DNA of 34,054 nt from positions 1-34,054 of the forward strand of contig CALXUE010000017.1 of assembly GCA_944391615.1 (NCBI GenBank), read 5' to 3'. The DNA is from an uncultured Alphaproteobacteria bacterium (GTDB taxonomy: Bacteria; Pseudomonadota; Alphaproteobacteria; RF32; CAG-239). Under the pieces are notes generated by a model. That model did not search any database, was not told the origin of the DNA, and saw only the letters and a program-made list of their open reading frames with translations. The stretch's first letter is position 1; every line of letters begins with the position of its first letter. Made by a program: the position numbers and the translations under genes. This document shows, piece after piece, positions 9,258 to 18,729 of the stretch.

Positions 9258-10127
9258 ATGTTATGTATTTATCACGTTGCCGACCATGACGGAAAAGGGT
9301 CTGCCGCTATTGTTAAAAGAGTTTTTCCTGATGCGGAGCTTTGCGGGTTGAACCATGATATGGATATTCCTTATGATTTGATTGAAAGTCATGATAAAAT
9401 TGTGGTTTGTGATATTTCTTTGCCTTTGGAATATATGTTTAAGCTTTCTGAAACAAAAGATTTTACGTGGATTGATCATCATATTTCGGTGATTGAGGAA
9501 TATGAAAATGCCATGGCTAATGGTGAACATGACCCCATTAAAGGTTTGAGGCGTTCGGGGACAGCCGCTATTGAGTTGACTTGGGAATATTTTCATCCTA
9601 ATGAGGCTTTGCCTGAAGGGGTTAAACTCTTGGCGATGAATGATGTTTATGATTTATCTGATGATAGGGTTTTTCCTTTTGAATATGCTTTTCAATCTTT
9701 TGGGGTGAATCGTCCGGATGATCCGATTTGGGATGAGGTCTTTAATTCCACTTTGGATATTAATCTAACGGTGCAAAAGGGTGAGGCGATTATGTCATGG
9801 ATTAATATTCGCAACTATCGCCTTGTTAGAGGCATATCTTTTACCAGCTCTTATAAGGGGTTGAAGTGTATTTGTGCCAATATGCCGCAGGGAAAATCTA
9901 TGTTTTTTGATTCTTTGCCGCATATCCGTACTTTTGATTTTATGGTGAATTTCTTTATGAACAAGAAAAACCAATGGAACTTGTCTTTTTATACTTATAA
10001 AGACAATGTTGATGTGTCTAAAATTGCGGCAGAGTTTGGCGGTGGTGGTCACCAAAAAGCGGCCGGTGCTTCATCTCTTAAAGAATTACCAAAGTTCTTA
10101 CAAAATGGTCAATATAAAGACAAGTAG
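9258..10127 (+). CDS. DHH family phosphoesterase (NrnB/oligoribonuclease-like)
   Basis: A 289-aa protein of the DHH/DHHA1 superfamily, probably degrading short oligonucleotides or cyclic dinucleotide products. Motifs are ADHDG (D9, H10, D11), CDIS (51-54), the signature DHH at 73-75 and the DHHA1 glycine motif GGGGHQKAAG (261-270). The order fits single-chain nanoRNase-like proteins, not RecJ, which is much longer. Its start is preceded by GAGGTAGAG. The gene closes the tmk-holB-tatD-MBL run; a new promoter follows for metG. Confidence 0.85.
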   Translation: MLCIYHVADHDGKGSAAIVKRVFPDAELCGLNHDMDIPYDLIESHDKIVVCDISLPLEYMFKLSETKDFTWIDHHISVIEEYENAMANGEHDPIKGLRRSGTAAIELTWEYFHPNEALPEGVKLLAMNDVYDLSDDRVFPFEYAFQSFGVNRPDDPIWDEVFNSTLDINLTVQKGEAIMSWINIRNYRLVRGISFTSSYKGLKCICANMPQGKSMFFDSLPHIRTFDFMVNFFMNKKNQWNLSFYTYKDNVDVSKIAAEFGGGGHQKAAGASSLKELPKFLQNGQYKDK

Positions 10128-10193
10128 GTTTTAAAAAAACGTTGTGATGTTTGTAAGCGGCGTTAAAATCTAGGCTAAAATGTAAAATTTTAC

Positions 10194-10219
10194 TTGAGAA
10201 ATTGTGGCATTGTTATAAT
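10194..10219 (+). promoter_or_regulatory. probable metG promoter with extended -10
   Basis: A perfect TATAAT at 10214-10219 is preceded by TGT, giving an extended -10 (TGnTATAAT). The -35 is poor (TTGAGA at 10194 has short spacing), which an extended -10 can tolerate. It lies about 50 bases before the metG start. Confidence 0.55.
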
Positions 10220-10268
10220 ATGCAACATAATTGTTGCTTTAATTGCTTTAATATAGGAGTGTTTGTTT

Positions 10269-11966
10269 ATGTCCAAAATTTTGATTACATCCGCTTTGCC
10301 GTATATTAACGGAGTGCCTCATTTGGGGCATATGGTCGGCTGTTTGCTGCCTTCTGATGTATATGCGCGCTTTATGCGTATGATGGGACATGAAGTTCTC
10401 TATATCGCCGGTACGGATGAACACGGAACAACTTCTGAGGTCGGCGCCCTTAAAGAGGGGTTGAGTGTTGAGGATTATTGCAACAAATATCACGCCGAAC
10501 ATAAGGCTACTTATGATGCCTTTGAACTTTCTTTCGATTGTTTCGGCCGTACGTCAAGTCCGCAAAATAAAGAAATTACTTATCACATTTTTTCTAAACT
10601 CGATGAAAACGGGTTTATTGATGAAAAAACGATTAAACAAGTTTATTCGGTTGATGATAAACAGTTTTTGGCTGATAGATATATTACCGGTACTTGTCCT
10701 TATTGTGGTTATGACAAAGCAAGAGGTGATCAATGTGAAAACTGTACCAAAGTGCTGGAACCTACAGAACTCATTAATCCAAAAAGCACAATTTCCGGTT
10801 CTACTAATTTGGAAGTTAGAGAGACTAAGCACTTGTTTCTTAATTTGCCCAAAATTGAAAAGCGTTTGGCTGAGTGGGTTAAATCCAAAGAACCTTACTG
10901 GCCGGATGTGGCTTATTCTATTGCTCAAAAATGGCTTAAAGAGGGGTTGCAGGAACGCTGCATTACGCGTGATTTGAAGTGGGGCTTTCCTGTGAATAAA
11001 GCAGGTTATGAAGATAAAGTGTTTTATGTGTGGTTTGATGCGCCTATCGGATATATCGGTATTACCAAACAATGGGCTGATGAAAAACCTCAAGAACGCG
11101 ATTGGAAAAAATGGTGGCTTAATGCTGATGATGTTAAGTATGTGGAATTTATGGGTAAAGATAATGTGCCGTTCCACGCTATCTTTTTCCCCGCCATGTT
11201 GCTTGGTACCGGTGAAAAGTGGACGTTCGTTGATTATCTTAAAGGTATGAGCTATTTGACGTTTGAAGGCGGTAAGTTTTCAAAATCAGAGCATAGAGGT
11301 GTTTTTGCCGACAAAGCAGTTGAAGAATTTCCGGCAGATTATTGGCGTTATTGGTTGATGGCTAATGCTCCCGAATCTTCAGATTCAAGCTTTACTTTTG
11401 ATGGGTTTGTTTCTACCATTAATAAAGACCTGAATGGCGTGTTGGGTAATTTTGTTTCCCGCGTGTTAAAAATGACGGCGTCTAAGTTTTCTCCCGAAGT
11501 GCCTGCTGGTGGTGCTTTCACCTCTCAAGAAAACGAACTTATTTCCGCTTTGCAAGAGAAAGTAAATAACTACTTCTCTTATCTCGAAAATATGGAATTT
11601 CGTAAGGCTCTGAATGAGTTGCGTGCTATTTGGGTGGATGGAAACAATTATATTTCCGTTGCAGAGCCTTGGTCGGTGATTAAGGAAAATCCGGAGCGTG
11701 CGGCGGCAATCTTGCGCGTATGTATCAATCTGATTCGTATTTATGCCATTCTTTCTTATCCGATTATGCCAAAAGTTGCTGAAAATATGTTGGCTAAATT
11801 GGGCTTGAGTGTTCAAGATATGCCCAGCCTTAAAAATTTTGATGTGAAAGAGCAAATTCAATTTTTGAAACCTGGCGCTAAATTTGAAGTCGGTGATGCA
11901 TTGTTTGAACGTATTACACCGGAAAAATGCCAAGAGCTTAAAGAAAAATATGGAAGCCAAAAATAA
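10269..11966 (+). CDS. metG: methionyl-tRNA synthetase
   Basis: A 565-aa class I synthetase that charges tRNA-Met. The HIGH-type motif is PHLGH (17-21), and the KMSKS-type loop is KFSKS (336-340). The zinc knuckle is CPYC (143-146) with CENC (156-159). The C-terminal anticodon-binding helical domain follows. There is no C-terminal dimerisation/EMAP domain, in keeping with the ~560-aa form. The ATG at 10269 has AGGAGT 8 bases upstream; an upstream TTG at 10263 is too close to that site. The next gene begins on the base after the stop. Confidence 0.97.
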   Translation: MSKILITSALPYINGVPHLGHMVGCLLPSDVYARFMRMMGHEVLYIAGTDEHGTTSEVGALKEGLSVEDYCNKYHAEHKATYDAFELSFDCFGRTSSPQNKEITYHIFSKLDENGFIDEKTIKQVYSVDDKQFLADRYITGTCPYCGYDKARGDQCENCTKVLEPTELINPKSTISGSTNLEVRETKHLFLNLPKIEKRLAEWVKSKEPYWPDVAYSIAQKWLKEGLQERCITRDLKWGFPVNKAGYEDKVFYVWFDAPIGYIGITKQWADEKPQERDWKKWWLNADDVKYVEFMGKDNVPFHAIFFPAMLLGTGEKWTFVDYLKGMSYLTFEGGKFSKSEHRGVFADKAVEEFPADYWRYWLMANAPESSDSSFTFDGFVSTINKDLNGVLGNFVSRVLKMTASKFSPEVPAGGAFTSQENELISALQEKVNNYFSYLENMEFRKALNELRAIWVDGNNYISVAEPWSVIKENPERAAAILRVCINLIRIYAILSYPIMPKVAENMLAKLGLSVQDMPSLKNFDVKEQIQFLKPGAKFEVGDALFERITPEKCQELKEKYGSQK

Positions 11967-12866
11967 ATGAAATTCCTTAAAAAGCCCAAATATGTTAATG
12001 TTGCTTGGAGTTGGTTAAAAATTAAAACCAATTTTAAGCGCTATGCTTATTTGACGTGGCGAGGTGTGCTATATCCTTTTAAGCAGATTTGGTTTTGGGT
12101 GTTGCTCCTTATTGTGATGTTTTTGGCTCCAACCTTTAATGGTGTGCGGCCGGCTACCGTTCATATTTGGTATTGGAACCAAATTAAGTCTGCTTATCAG
12201 GCTGTGGTGGGAAAAGTTAGCTCCCAGGCTATGCAAATGGCTGAGAATACTGATTTGTCTTTTATTAGCAAAAATCCTTTCGGTGAAGACGAAGGTGTTG
12301 ATAAATTGGTCAATGCTGCTGATATTGATACCCAAGCTTCTCAACGAAAAGTGTTTGCAAAAGCCAGTTCTGATGTGCCGCAAGGTGTGGATGCTGCATC
12401 TTTAGCAACCCCAGAAAGTTTGGCAGGGATGGTTCCGACTTTGGCTACTGAAAATGAAGCTGCTTCATTTACGGAGGTGTTGCAGAAAGCTCATGTTGAT
12501 GTTAAAAAAACGCAGAATAATCAGTTAATAACCAAATCTGATGATGGATATCGCCGCGATTTGGATTATTTGGTGTATGCCGATGTGCCGCAAATAATTC
12601 AAGGAAAAGCGATGGTTTATAATGCTAATGCCTTGGATGTTAACGGACAGTATATATTCTTGTTTGGAATCTATTCTCCTTTGGGAAGTCAAAACGCTCA
12701 AAAAGCTGCACAAATTCTTATCGACTTGATAGAAAACAAAACGGTCAGTTGTAAAATTGTGGCTTTTAGCACACAGGGCGTACCGACGGGGATTTGCTAT
12801 TTTGGTGATGTTAATTTAAATAAGCTTTTGGTCTTGCAAGGCGTGTCGAAAAATATCGCCCTTTAG
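11967..12866 (+). CDS. membrane-anchored protein with a degenerate SNase-like domain
   Basis: A 299-aa protein of unknown function. One membrane segment is at about 41-58, preceded by a basic N-terminus, so the bulk is probably periplasmic. Residues ~60-205 are low-complexity and Ala/Ser/Asp-rich. The C-terminal ~90 residues resemble a staphylococcal-nuclease-like fold: a DVNGQYIFLFGIYSP segment parallels the family's DGD..RLFGIDAPE, followed by the Q..A..L..L region and a late GDVNLNKLLVLQG. The expected catalytic Asp, Arg and Glu residues are largely replaced, so nuclease activity is doubtful. It starts with zero gap after metG and is probably coupled to it. The fold call is an inference from pattern. 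Confidence 0.6.
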   Translation: MKFLKKPKYVNVAWSWLKIKTNFKRYAYLTWRGVLYPFKQIWFWVLLLIVMFLAPTFNGVRPATVHIWYWNQIKSAYQAVVGKVSSQAMQMAENTDLSFISKNPFGEDEGVDKLVNAADIDTQASQRKVFAKASSDVPQGVDAASLATPESLAGMVPTLATENEAASFTEVLQKAHVDVKKTQNNQLITKSDDGYRRDLDYLVYADVPQIIQGKAMVYNANALDVNGQYIFLFGIYSPLGSQNAQKAAQILIDLIENKTVSCKIVAFSTQGVPTGICYFGDVNLNKLLVLQGVSKNIAL

Positions 12867-12897
12867 TCATTTTTCTTTTTAAGTGGGAGAAAGTGTT

Positions 12898-14343
12898 ATG
12901 TGGCAGCCGGTTTTGATGATTAATGGTTTTTTGATTGCCATTATTGGATTATCTATGTTGGTGCCGGCAGCTTATGATGTGGCTTTTTCGAATTTGAAAT
13001 GGTCTCCCTTTTTGACGGCAGCTCTTATTGCGGTGTTTTCCGGATTGGCTTTGTTTCTGGGAAATCGTATGAAAATTAATAAGATTACGCTTAAGCAGGG
13101 CTTTTTGATTACGGTTGTCGGGTGGGTGAGTGTTTGCTGTTTTGCGACTATTCCTTTTATGTTGTATGGTGCTTGCGATTCTTTAGCTGATGCTTTTTTT
13201 GAAACTATTTCCGGTTTGACAACAACAGGTGGTACGATATTTGCAGATGTTGAAAAATTGCCTAAGTCAATTTTGTTATGGCGTTCTATTCTTAACGCTG
13301 TCGGAGGTTTGGGAATAGTCATTTTTGCTGTGGCGATGCTCCCGTTTCTCGGAATCGGCGGTATGCAGATCTTTCAGCGTGAAAATTCTGACGTGAATGA
13401 AAAGTTTATGCCTAAGTTTAGTTACATTGCAAAACGTATTGTTATTGTACAAGTTATTTTGATCTTTGTTTGCTTTTTGTGCCTTTGTTTGGCAGGTATG
13501 GGCAAATTTGATGCTCTTAATCACGCAATGGCAACTATTGCAACAGGCGGGTTATCAACAAAAAATGCATCTGTCGGATATTTTAATTCGGTCTCTATTG
13601 AGATGATTATTATGTTGTTTATGATTTTGGGGTCTTTGCCGATGACTTTTTATATTGTTTTGTGGCAGCGCAAAGACTGGAAAGAGTTTGGAACATCACA
13701 AATATGGGCTTTTTTGAAAATATTAGTAATTTATATTTTGGCAACATCCGTTTATTTGACTTATATCGGGGTATATGATTGGTGGCGGGCGGTCAGGTAT
13801 TCTTCTTTTAATATTATTTCTGTCGTTACTACAACGGGATTTGTTTCTACGGATTATAATTTGTGGGGAAGCTGGGTGGTGATTCCGTTTATAATTTTTG
13901 CTATGACTGGCGGATGTACGGGGTCAACCTCCGGAAGTATTAAAATTTTGCGTTGGCAAGTCTTATTTGCTTACATTAAGCGTGCGTTTGTGGTTTCTAC
14001 CGAGCCGAATCGTGTTGTTCCTCTCAAGGTTGGAAACACACCTACCGATATGTCGGTGGTGTCTTCTGTTTTTGTGTTATTTGCCGGATTTATTTTATCG
14101 ATTGCGTTTATGTCGTGTTTGGTGACGTTGGATGGTTATGATTTGGAAATTGCCTTGTCGTCCGTTGTGGCATGTATTTCTAATTCTGGTCCGGGGGCGG
14201 GGAGCCTTATCGGTCCGGCCGGAAACTATGGGTCTTTGTCTGATTTTACCAAGTGGGTGTTAAGTATTACGATGTTACTTGGACGTTTGGAAGTGATTAC
14301 GGTTGTGACTGTTTTGACAAAGTCTTTCTGGACGAAGAATTAA
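12898..14343 (+). CDS. trkH: TrkH/KtrB family potassium transporter
   Basis: A 481-aa inner-membrane K+ uptake subunit. Four pore-loop repeats carry the selectivity glycines: SGLTTTGG, ATGGLST, TTTGFVS and SNSGPGAG. A TGGCTGSTSGSIK segment between repeats three and four is typical of TrkH. The ATG at 12898 has GGGAGA 7 bases upstream; the GTG at 12883 lies before that site. No trkA/ktrA regulatory partner lies next to it, so the cytoplasmic NAD-binding subunit must be encoded elsewhere. It ends convergent with recA. Confidence 0.93.
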   Translation: MWQPVLMINGFLIAIIGLSMLVPAAYDVAFSNLKWSPFLTAALIAVFSGLALFLGNRMKINKITLKQGFLITVVGWVSVCCFATIPFMLYGACDSLADAFFETISGLTTTGGTIFADVEKLPKSILLWRSILNAVGGLGIVIFAVAMLPFLGIGGMQIFQRENSDVNEKFMPKFSYIAKRIVIVQVILIFVCFLCLCLAGMGKFDALNHAMATIATGGLSTKNASVGYFNSVSIEMIIMLFMILGSLPMTFYIVLWQRKDWKEFGTSQIWAFLKILVIYILATSVYLTYIGVYDWWRAVRYSSFNIISVVTTTGFVSTDYNLWGSWVVIPFIIFAMTGGCTGSTSGSIKILRWQVLFAYIKRAFVVSTEPNRVVPLKVGNTPTDMSVVSSVFVLFAGFILSIAFMSCLVTLDGYDLEIALSSVVACISNSGPGAGSLIGPAGNYGSLSDFTKWVLSITMLLGRLEVITVVTVLTKSFWTKN

Positions 14344-14407
14344 TTGTTTTGTAATCTCATGTTTCTCAATAGACTTTTAATAAATTATGATGAGAAAAAG
14401 ACATTAT

Positions 14408-14446
14408 AAAAAAAAGATGATGCCTTATCAACATCATCTTTTTTTT
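14408..14446. terminator. bidirectional terminator between trkH and recA
   Basis: A stem of GATGATG/CATCATC extended by an A-run and a T-run, with the 9-base loop CCTTATCAA. T-runs appear after the stem on both strands, so it serves both convergent genes. Confidence 0.88.
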
Positions 14447-14473
14447 GTTTATCAAAGCCTTATATCAGGTTTA

Positions 14474-15499
14474 TCAGTCTTCTGTTACCGGTTCGTTGTC
14501 ACCAATCATTTCAGTGGTTAAGTGACCCGCATCGGCTCTGATTTTTGCCTCAATTTCATTGGCTATATCAGGATGTTCTTTTAAGAAGATTTTGGCGTTT
14601 TCACGGCCTTGACCGATTTTGTCACCTTTGTAAGAGAACCATGCACCAGCTTTTTCAACAATGCCGGCTTTGACGCCAAGGTCAATCAGCTCACCCGTTT
14701 TGGAAATTCCTTCACCATACATGATGTCAAAGTCAACAACTTTGAACGGAGGAGCAACTTTGTTTTTGACAATTTTGACTCGGGTTTGGCTGCCGATAAC
14801 ATCATCTTTGTCTTTGATTGAGCCGGTGCGGCGAATGTCAATACGCACGGAGGCGTAGAACTTTAAGGCATTACCGCCGGTGGTGGTTTCAGGATTGCCA
14901 AACATAACACCGATTTTCATACGAATTTGGTTGATGAAAATGATTAAGGTGTTGGAGCGGGAAACCGTGGCGGTTAATTTGCGTAAGGCTTGGCTCATTA
15001 ATCTGGCCTGTAAGCCCATGTGCGAATCGCCCATTTCGCCTTCTAATTCAGCCTTTGGAACCAAGGCGGCAACAGAGTCAACAACCAAAACGTCAATTGC
15101 TCCGGAGCGTACAAGTGTGTCAGCTATTTCCAAAGCCTGTTCTCCGGCGTCAGGTTGCGAAATCAGGAGATTATCTATATCTACACCGATTTTTTTTGCA
15201 TAAGACGGGTCAAGTGCGTGCTCGGCGTCAATAAAGGCGCAGGTGCCGCCTTTCTTTTGGGCTTGTGCAATTACGCTTAGGGCCAAAGTCGTTTTACCGG
15301 AGCTTTCCGGACCAAAAATTTCTATAATGCGGCCCTTGGGCAAGCCGCCGATACCTAATGCAATATCTATTCCCAAAGAGCCGGTTGATATGGCTTCAAT
15401 ATCAATATTGGACTGTTGTCCGAGGCGCATAATCGAGCCTTTGCCAAATGCTCTTTCAATCTGGCTGAGCGCAGCGTCTAGTGCTTTATCCTTTTCCAT
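14474..15499 (-). CDS. recA: recombinase RecA
   Basis: A 341-aa DNA recombinase that forms filaments on ssDNA, drives strand exchange and stimulates LexA self-cleavage. Walker [10 protein letters not shown] is at 63-71. The core, the L2 loop ([19 protein letters not shown]) and an acidic C-terminus (ending EPVTED) are all intact. I did not find a clear alphaproteobacterial LexA box (GTTC-N7-GTTC type) upstream. The ribosome site is weak (GAAAG). Confidence 0.98.
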   Translation of the reverse strand: MEKDKALDAALSQIERAFGKGSIMRLGQQSNIDIEAISTGSLGIDIALGIGGLPKGRIIEIFGPESSGKTTLALSVIAQAQKKGGTCAFIDAEHALDPSYAKKIGVDIDNLLISQPDAGEQALEIADTLVRSGAIDVLVVDSVAALVPKAELEGEMGDSHMGLQARLMSQALRKLTATVSRSNTLIIFINQIRMKIGVMFGNPETTTGGNALKFYASVRIDIRRTGSIKDKDDVIGSQTRVKIVKNKVAPPFKVVDFDIMYGEGISKTGELIDLGVKAGIVEKAGAWFSYKGDKIGQGRENAKIFLKEHPDIANEIEAKIRADAGHLTTEMIGDNEPVTED

Positions 15500-15608
15500 G
15501 TTGTTACTTTCAAATAATTAAGGTTAGTTTTGTTAAAAACAGTTTTGGCACGTCTTGCAAAATTGTGCAATTGATGTTCAATACTTATCCTATGAAAAAG
15601 ATAATGTA

Positions 15609-16550
15609 CTATTTTTGTTCTTTTTGCAAGAGTTTTTTTCTGATATGTTCATTTTTCTTTAAGCCCCTGTTTTCCGGTGCATCTAATACTAATGTTTTTT
15701 TCAAAGTACGCTCGTCTAAGTTTTGGTAATCTTCAAGTGCAGCCGTTATAACCGCGCCAAAAATTACAACCGACCATGCCAGATACATCCAGATTAGAAA
15801 TATTGGTATGATGGCTAAGGCACCGTATAATGTTTGATATGTGGCACTGGTTAAAACAGCCATGGCGAATATCTTTCTTAATACGGCAAATAAGATGACT
15901 GCGCATAAGGCTCCGATTGCGGCATTGATAAAACCAACCTTTTTGTTGGGGACAAGTGTGTAGACTATAATCAGCATAAGCATTGTTATGAGTGAGGGTA
16001 AAATTGAGCTGATGTAGACATTGTTTAAAATTTCACCATCCACACTTTTAGCTGCTATGGCAAAAACATAACTCCTTATTGAAAAGGCGGCTCCTAACAG
16101 TAATGGGCCAAGGGTTATGACCGTCCAATATAATGTGATTTTTGTGGTTATTCTTCTTGGGCGCGAGACTCTGAAAATAAAATTGAAACTGTTTTCAATT
16201 GTGGAGAGCATCATAATCGAGGTGACAACGATTGAAACAACGCCGATGGCCGTTAAGCCTGCCGAAGCCTGCAAAAATTCACTCAGGTAGGCGCTGACTT
16301 CATGGCCTAAGGCAGGTGCCATATTTTGAACTATAAAGTCTTGGACTTGTCCTCGGATATTATCAAATGCCGGAAAGGCCGAAAATATCGACAGCCCGAT
16401 TGCAAATAAAGGCACAATCGCGATGAGCGATGTATAACTTAGGGCCGATGATACTCTGAAAATGGTGTCGTTTTTGGCACGACGCCCTAAAAATGATAAA
16501 AATTTTTGTGTCGTTTGGGCCTTATCTTTTAACAAAGTTTTCCAATACAT
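15609..16550 (-). CDS. YihY/BrkB family inner-membrane protein
   Basis: A 313-aa polytopic membrane protein with about six hydrophobic segments, family YihY/virulence factor BrkB (once mislabelled RNase BN). Motifs include SYTSLIAIVPLFAIGLSIFSAFP near the N-terminus and the C-terminal YGALAIIPIFLIWMYLAWSVVIFGA. The ATG at 16550 is chosen because GAGGTAAA lies just before it; the longer frame starting at 16610 adds 20 residues with no site. Function is not established. It is divergent from fabI. Confidence 0.85.
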   Translation of the reverse strand: MYWKTLLKDKAQTTQKFLSFLGRRAKNDTIFRVSSALSYTSLIAIVPLFAIGLSIFSAFPAFDNIRGQVQDFIVQNMAPALGHEVSAYLSEFLQASAGLTAIGVVSIVVTSIMMLSTIENSFNFIFRVSRPRRITTKITLYWTVITLGPLLLGAAFSIRSYVFAIAAKSVDGEILNNVYISSILPSLITMLMLIIVYTLVPNKKVGFINAAIGALCAVILFAVLRKIFAMAVLTSATYQTLYGALAIIPIFLIWMYLAWSVVIFGAVITAALEDYQNLDERTLKKTLVLDAPENRGLKKNEHIRKKLLQKEQK

Positions 16551-16572
16551 TCGCTTTACCTCAAAAAAATGG

Positions 16573-16637
16573 TTTACATTATTTCTTTTATTATATATAG
16601 ATTTATACAATCATTCTATACAAACATTTTTGTTTGT
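16573..16637 (+). promoter_or_regulatory. fabI upstream region: candidate promoter and inverted repeat
   Basis: TTTACA (16573-16578), a 17-base spacer and TATAGA (16596-16601) form a plausible promoter. Downstream at 16620-16637 a 7-bp inverted repeat (ACAAACA/TGTTTGT, TTTT centre) lies in the 5' leader, about 40 bases before the fabI start. It could be an operator or a simple RNA hairpin. Confidence 0.35.
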
Positions 16638-16677
16638 GTATTACTTTTTATTGTTAATTAATATAAAGGATAATGTT

Positions 16678-17508
16678 ATGACTACCGTTGCTCCATTAAT
16701 GGAAGGAAAAAAAGGCTTGATTATGGGCTTGGCCAATGACAAGTCTATCGCTTGGGGGATTGCTCAGGCTTTGAACGCTCAAGGTGCTCAAATCGCTATC
16801 TCTTATCAGGGCGATGCTTTGGAAAAAAGAGTTAAGCCTTTGGCTGAACAACTCGCTTTCCCGCCGATGTTGATTAAATGTGATGTTACTGATTCTGCAA
16901 GTTTGGAAGCTTGCTTTAAAGAGTTGGGTGAAAAATGGGGCAAAATTGACTTTGTGGTCCATGCGATTGCCTTTTCTGATAAAAATGAATTGAAAGGCCG
17001 CACAATTGATACTTCTTTGCAGAACTTTTTGAACACTATGCATATTTCTTGCTATTCATTCTTAGAGACCTGCAGATGTGCCGCTCCTTATATGAGTGAA
17101 GGTGGAGCGATGTTGACTCTGACTTATCTTGGTGGTGAAAGAACTTTGCCTAACTATAATATTATGGGGGTGGCTAAGGCTGCTTTGGATGCTGCCGTGC
17201 GTTATGCTGCGGTTGATATGGGTAGATTAGGCGTTCGTGTTAATGCTATTTCTGCCGGCCCGATTAAGACTTTGGCCGCTTCCGGTATTGGGGATTTCCG
17301 CAAAATTTTGCGTTGGAATGAACTCAATGCTCCGTTGAAACGCAATGTTACGCAGGAAGAGGTTGGCGGTGCTGCCGTGGCTTTGTTGTCATCTTTAGGC
17401 TCGGCTATTACCGGTGAAGTTTTGCACGTTGATGCCGGATACAATTCTATTGCTATGGTATCTTTGGACAATGCTCACGAATCGGGTGAAGTTTTGCTCG
17501 AATTTTAA
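16678..17508 (+). CDS. fabI: enoyl-[acyl-carrier-protein] reductase (NADH), FabI type
   Basis: A 276-aa short-chain dehydrogenase that reduces trans-2-enoyl-ACP in the last step of each fatty-acid elongation cycle. It has the FabI form of the nucleotide-binding loop (GLANDKSIAWGIA), the SYQGD segment, and the catalytic pair Y160 and K167 in the FabI Y-x6-K spacing (YNIMGVAK). The ATG at 16678 is chosen because AAAGGATAA lies ahead of it; a longer open frame to 16462 crosses the divergent promoter region and is not coding. FabI is the triclosan/isoniazid-class target enzyme of the pathway. Confidence 0.96.
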   Translation: MTTVAPLMEGKKGLIMGLANDKSIAWGIAQALNAQGAQIAISYQGDALEKRVKPLAEQLAFPPMLIKCDVTDSASLEACFKELGEKWGKIDFVVHAIAFSDKNELKGRTIDTSLQNFLNTMHISCYSFLETCRCAAPYMSEGGAMLTLTYLGGERTLPNYNIMGVAKAALDAAVRYAAVDMGRLGVRVNAISAGPIKTLAASGIGDFRKILRWNELNAPLKRNVTQEEVGGAAVALLSSLGSAITGEVLHVDAGYNSIAMVSLDNAHESGEVLLEF

Positions 17509-17529
17509 ATCTGAATAATTTGCTTTACG

Positions 17530-17564
17530 AAAACCGCTGTTTTTAATAATGGCGGTTTTTTTTT
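17530..17564 (+). terminator. fabI terminator
   Basis: An AAAACCGC/GCGGTTTT stem with a 14-base loop, followed by a run of T. Confidence 0.8.
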
Positions 17565-17580
17565 GTCGTTTGAAAAAATA

Positions 17581-17609
17581 TTGACAAAATTTTTATCCGT
17601 TTGTAGTAT
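17581..17609 (+). promoter_or_regulatory. strong sigma70-type promoter for the gene at 17653
   Basis: TTGACA (17581-17586), a 17-base spacer and TAGTAT (17604-17609). The -35 is a perfect consensus. It lies just after the fabI terminator and about 44 bases before the next ATG. Confidence 0.75.
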
Positions 17610-17652
17610 GAGGGAAATTAACTATTATTATTAACTATAATTCTTTCATATT

Positions 17653-18600
17653 ATGGAAAAAGAACAAAAATTGGAAAAAGGGTATCCTTTGAGTAAAGAT
17701 GAAAATAATTTGCTTCTTTATGATTTAATCAAAGAGGGGAAGTTTGATATCTTTTGTCAACGTATCCAAGATGGTTATGGTTTAACCGCATTTGTGTTGA
17801 CGGCAATGCTTAATTATGGCTATGAAGGCAAAATCGAAGAGGTCCTTTCATCCTGTAAATGCTGGACGAGTGATGTGTTTGATTTTCTGGTCATCTATTG
17901 GGGCAGAGAAAAGGCTGAAGATTATTGGATCCAGCATGCAGATAAAGAACGTGTTGCTGAAAAGTTGAGTAACGAAGGTCTTGTGCGGCATCAGCGTTGG
18001 AATGAATTGTTGGAACGAGAGGCGTATGAACTCCTTGCAGCCCATGCACCTTTGGCGTTTTTTCAAAGTCCGGATGCGTCATATTATACATCGCGCTTTT
18101 TTTCTGCTTTGGTTGCGCAAAAGCGATTTGAAGATGTGTTGGCTCTTGATGATAAGTGGACAAAGTCTGATTATTTTCACAGTACGGAAATGATGCGCTA
18201 TTTGTTGGAGCATGATGTTGATAAGTTTTGCAAAATTTTGCCGTTTTTTAGCGTGACTGCAAAACAAAAGTTGGCTGTCCGCTTAGGGTTTGAAAAGCTG
18301 GATGACTTATATCAATATCTTTATGACAATGGTCAAATCGACTTTTTGATGAAAGAGACATCGTTCTTAAGTGATCATGGTATCTGGGAGCCTTATGTTG
18401 AAAAGGAAAAATGGTATACTTTAGCCAGTCACGGGAAGTACGATTTGATTGACTGGGAAGACTGGATGGCTAAAAGTAAAAAGGAGGCTTCAATACATGC
18501 TGCTATGATTCAAAAATGGGACTTACTCGTTAAGTACAAACAGCACTGGCTGTTGCTGAAACATTTTCGTTTATGGCGCTTTGTTAAAAGCTTTTTCTGA
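17653..18600 (+). CDS. unrecognised protein, predicted all-helical
   Basis: A 315-aa protein I do not recognise. It has no signal peptide or membrane segment and is rich in Trp, Tyr, Leu, Lys and Glu. The sequence reads as a chain of short amphipathic helices (for example LYDLIKEGKFDIF, ELLEREAYELLAAHAPLAFF, LVAQKRFEDVLAL), reminiscent of helical-repeat scaffolds such as ankyrin or HEAT-like proteins, with no clear consensus repeat. No ribosome site is visible before the ATG, although the promoter is near consensus. It is monocistronic, flanked by the fabI terminator and its own terminator. A cytoplasmic protein-binding role is possible but not shown. Confidence 0.65.
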   Translation: MEKEQKLEKGYPLSKDENNLLLYDLIKEGKFDIFCQRIQDGYGLTAFVLTAMLNYGYEGKIEEVLSSCKCWTSDVFDFLVIYWGREKAEDYWIQHADKERVAEKLSNEGLVRHQRWNELLEREAYELLAAHAPLAFFQSPDASYYTSRFFSALVAQKRFEDVLALDDKWTKSDYFHSTEMMRYLLEHDVDKFCKILPFFSVTAKQKLAVRLGFEKLDDLYQYLYDNGQIDFLMKETSFLSDHGIWEPYVEKEKWYTLASHGKYDLIDWEDWMAKSKKEASIHAAMIQKWDLLVKYKQHWLLLKHFRLWRFVKSFF

Positions 18601-18611
18601 TTTTTTTATTG

Positions 18612-18636
18612 GGTCGGCGTTGTCCGACCTTTTTTA
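18612..18636 (+). terminator. intrinsic terminator
   Basis: GGTCGG/CCGACC stem, short loop (CGTTGT), then TTTTTT, right after the gene at 17653. Confidence 0.85.
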
Positions 18637-18729
18637 TTGTGAAAAAAATTTTGGCTTATCTTGTCTTTTTCGTTGCAAAATCTGAGAATTGTTTTATCTT
18701 ATCTCAAGAGTTTATAAGGAGTATGTAAT

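Noticed and set aside
15500..15608. LexA/SOS box upstream of recA
   Set aside because: No GTTC-N7-GTTC or GAAC-N7-GAAC pair could be found in the upstream region.
16462..16677. N-terminal extension of FabI
   Set aside because: It overlaps the divergent yihY gene and its promoter region; ATG 16678 has AAAGGA and yields the normal FabI N-terminus.
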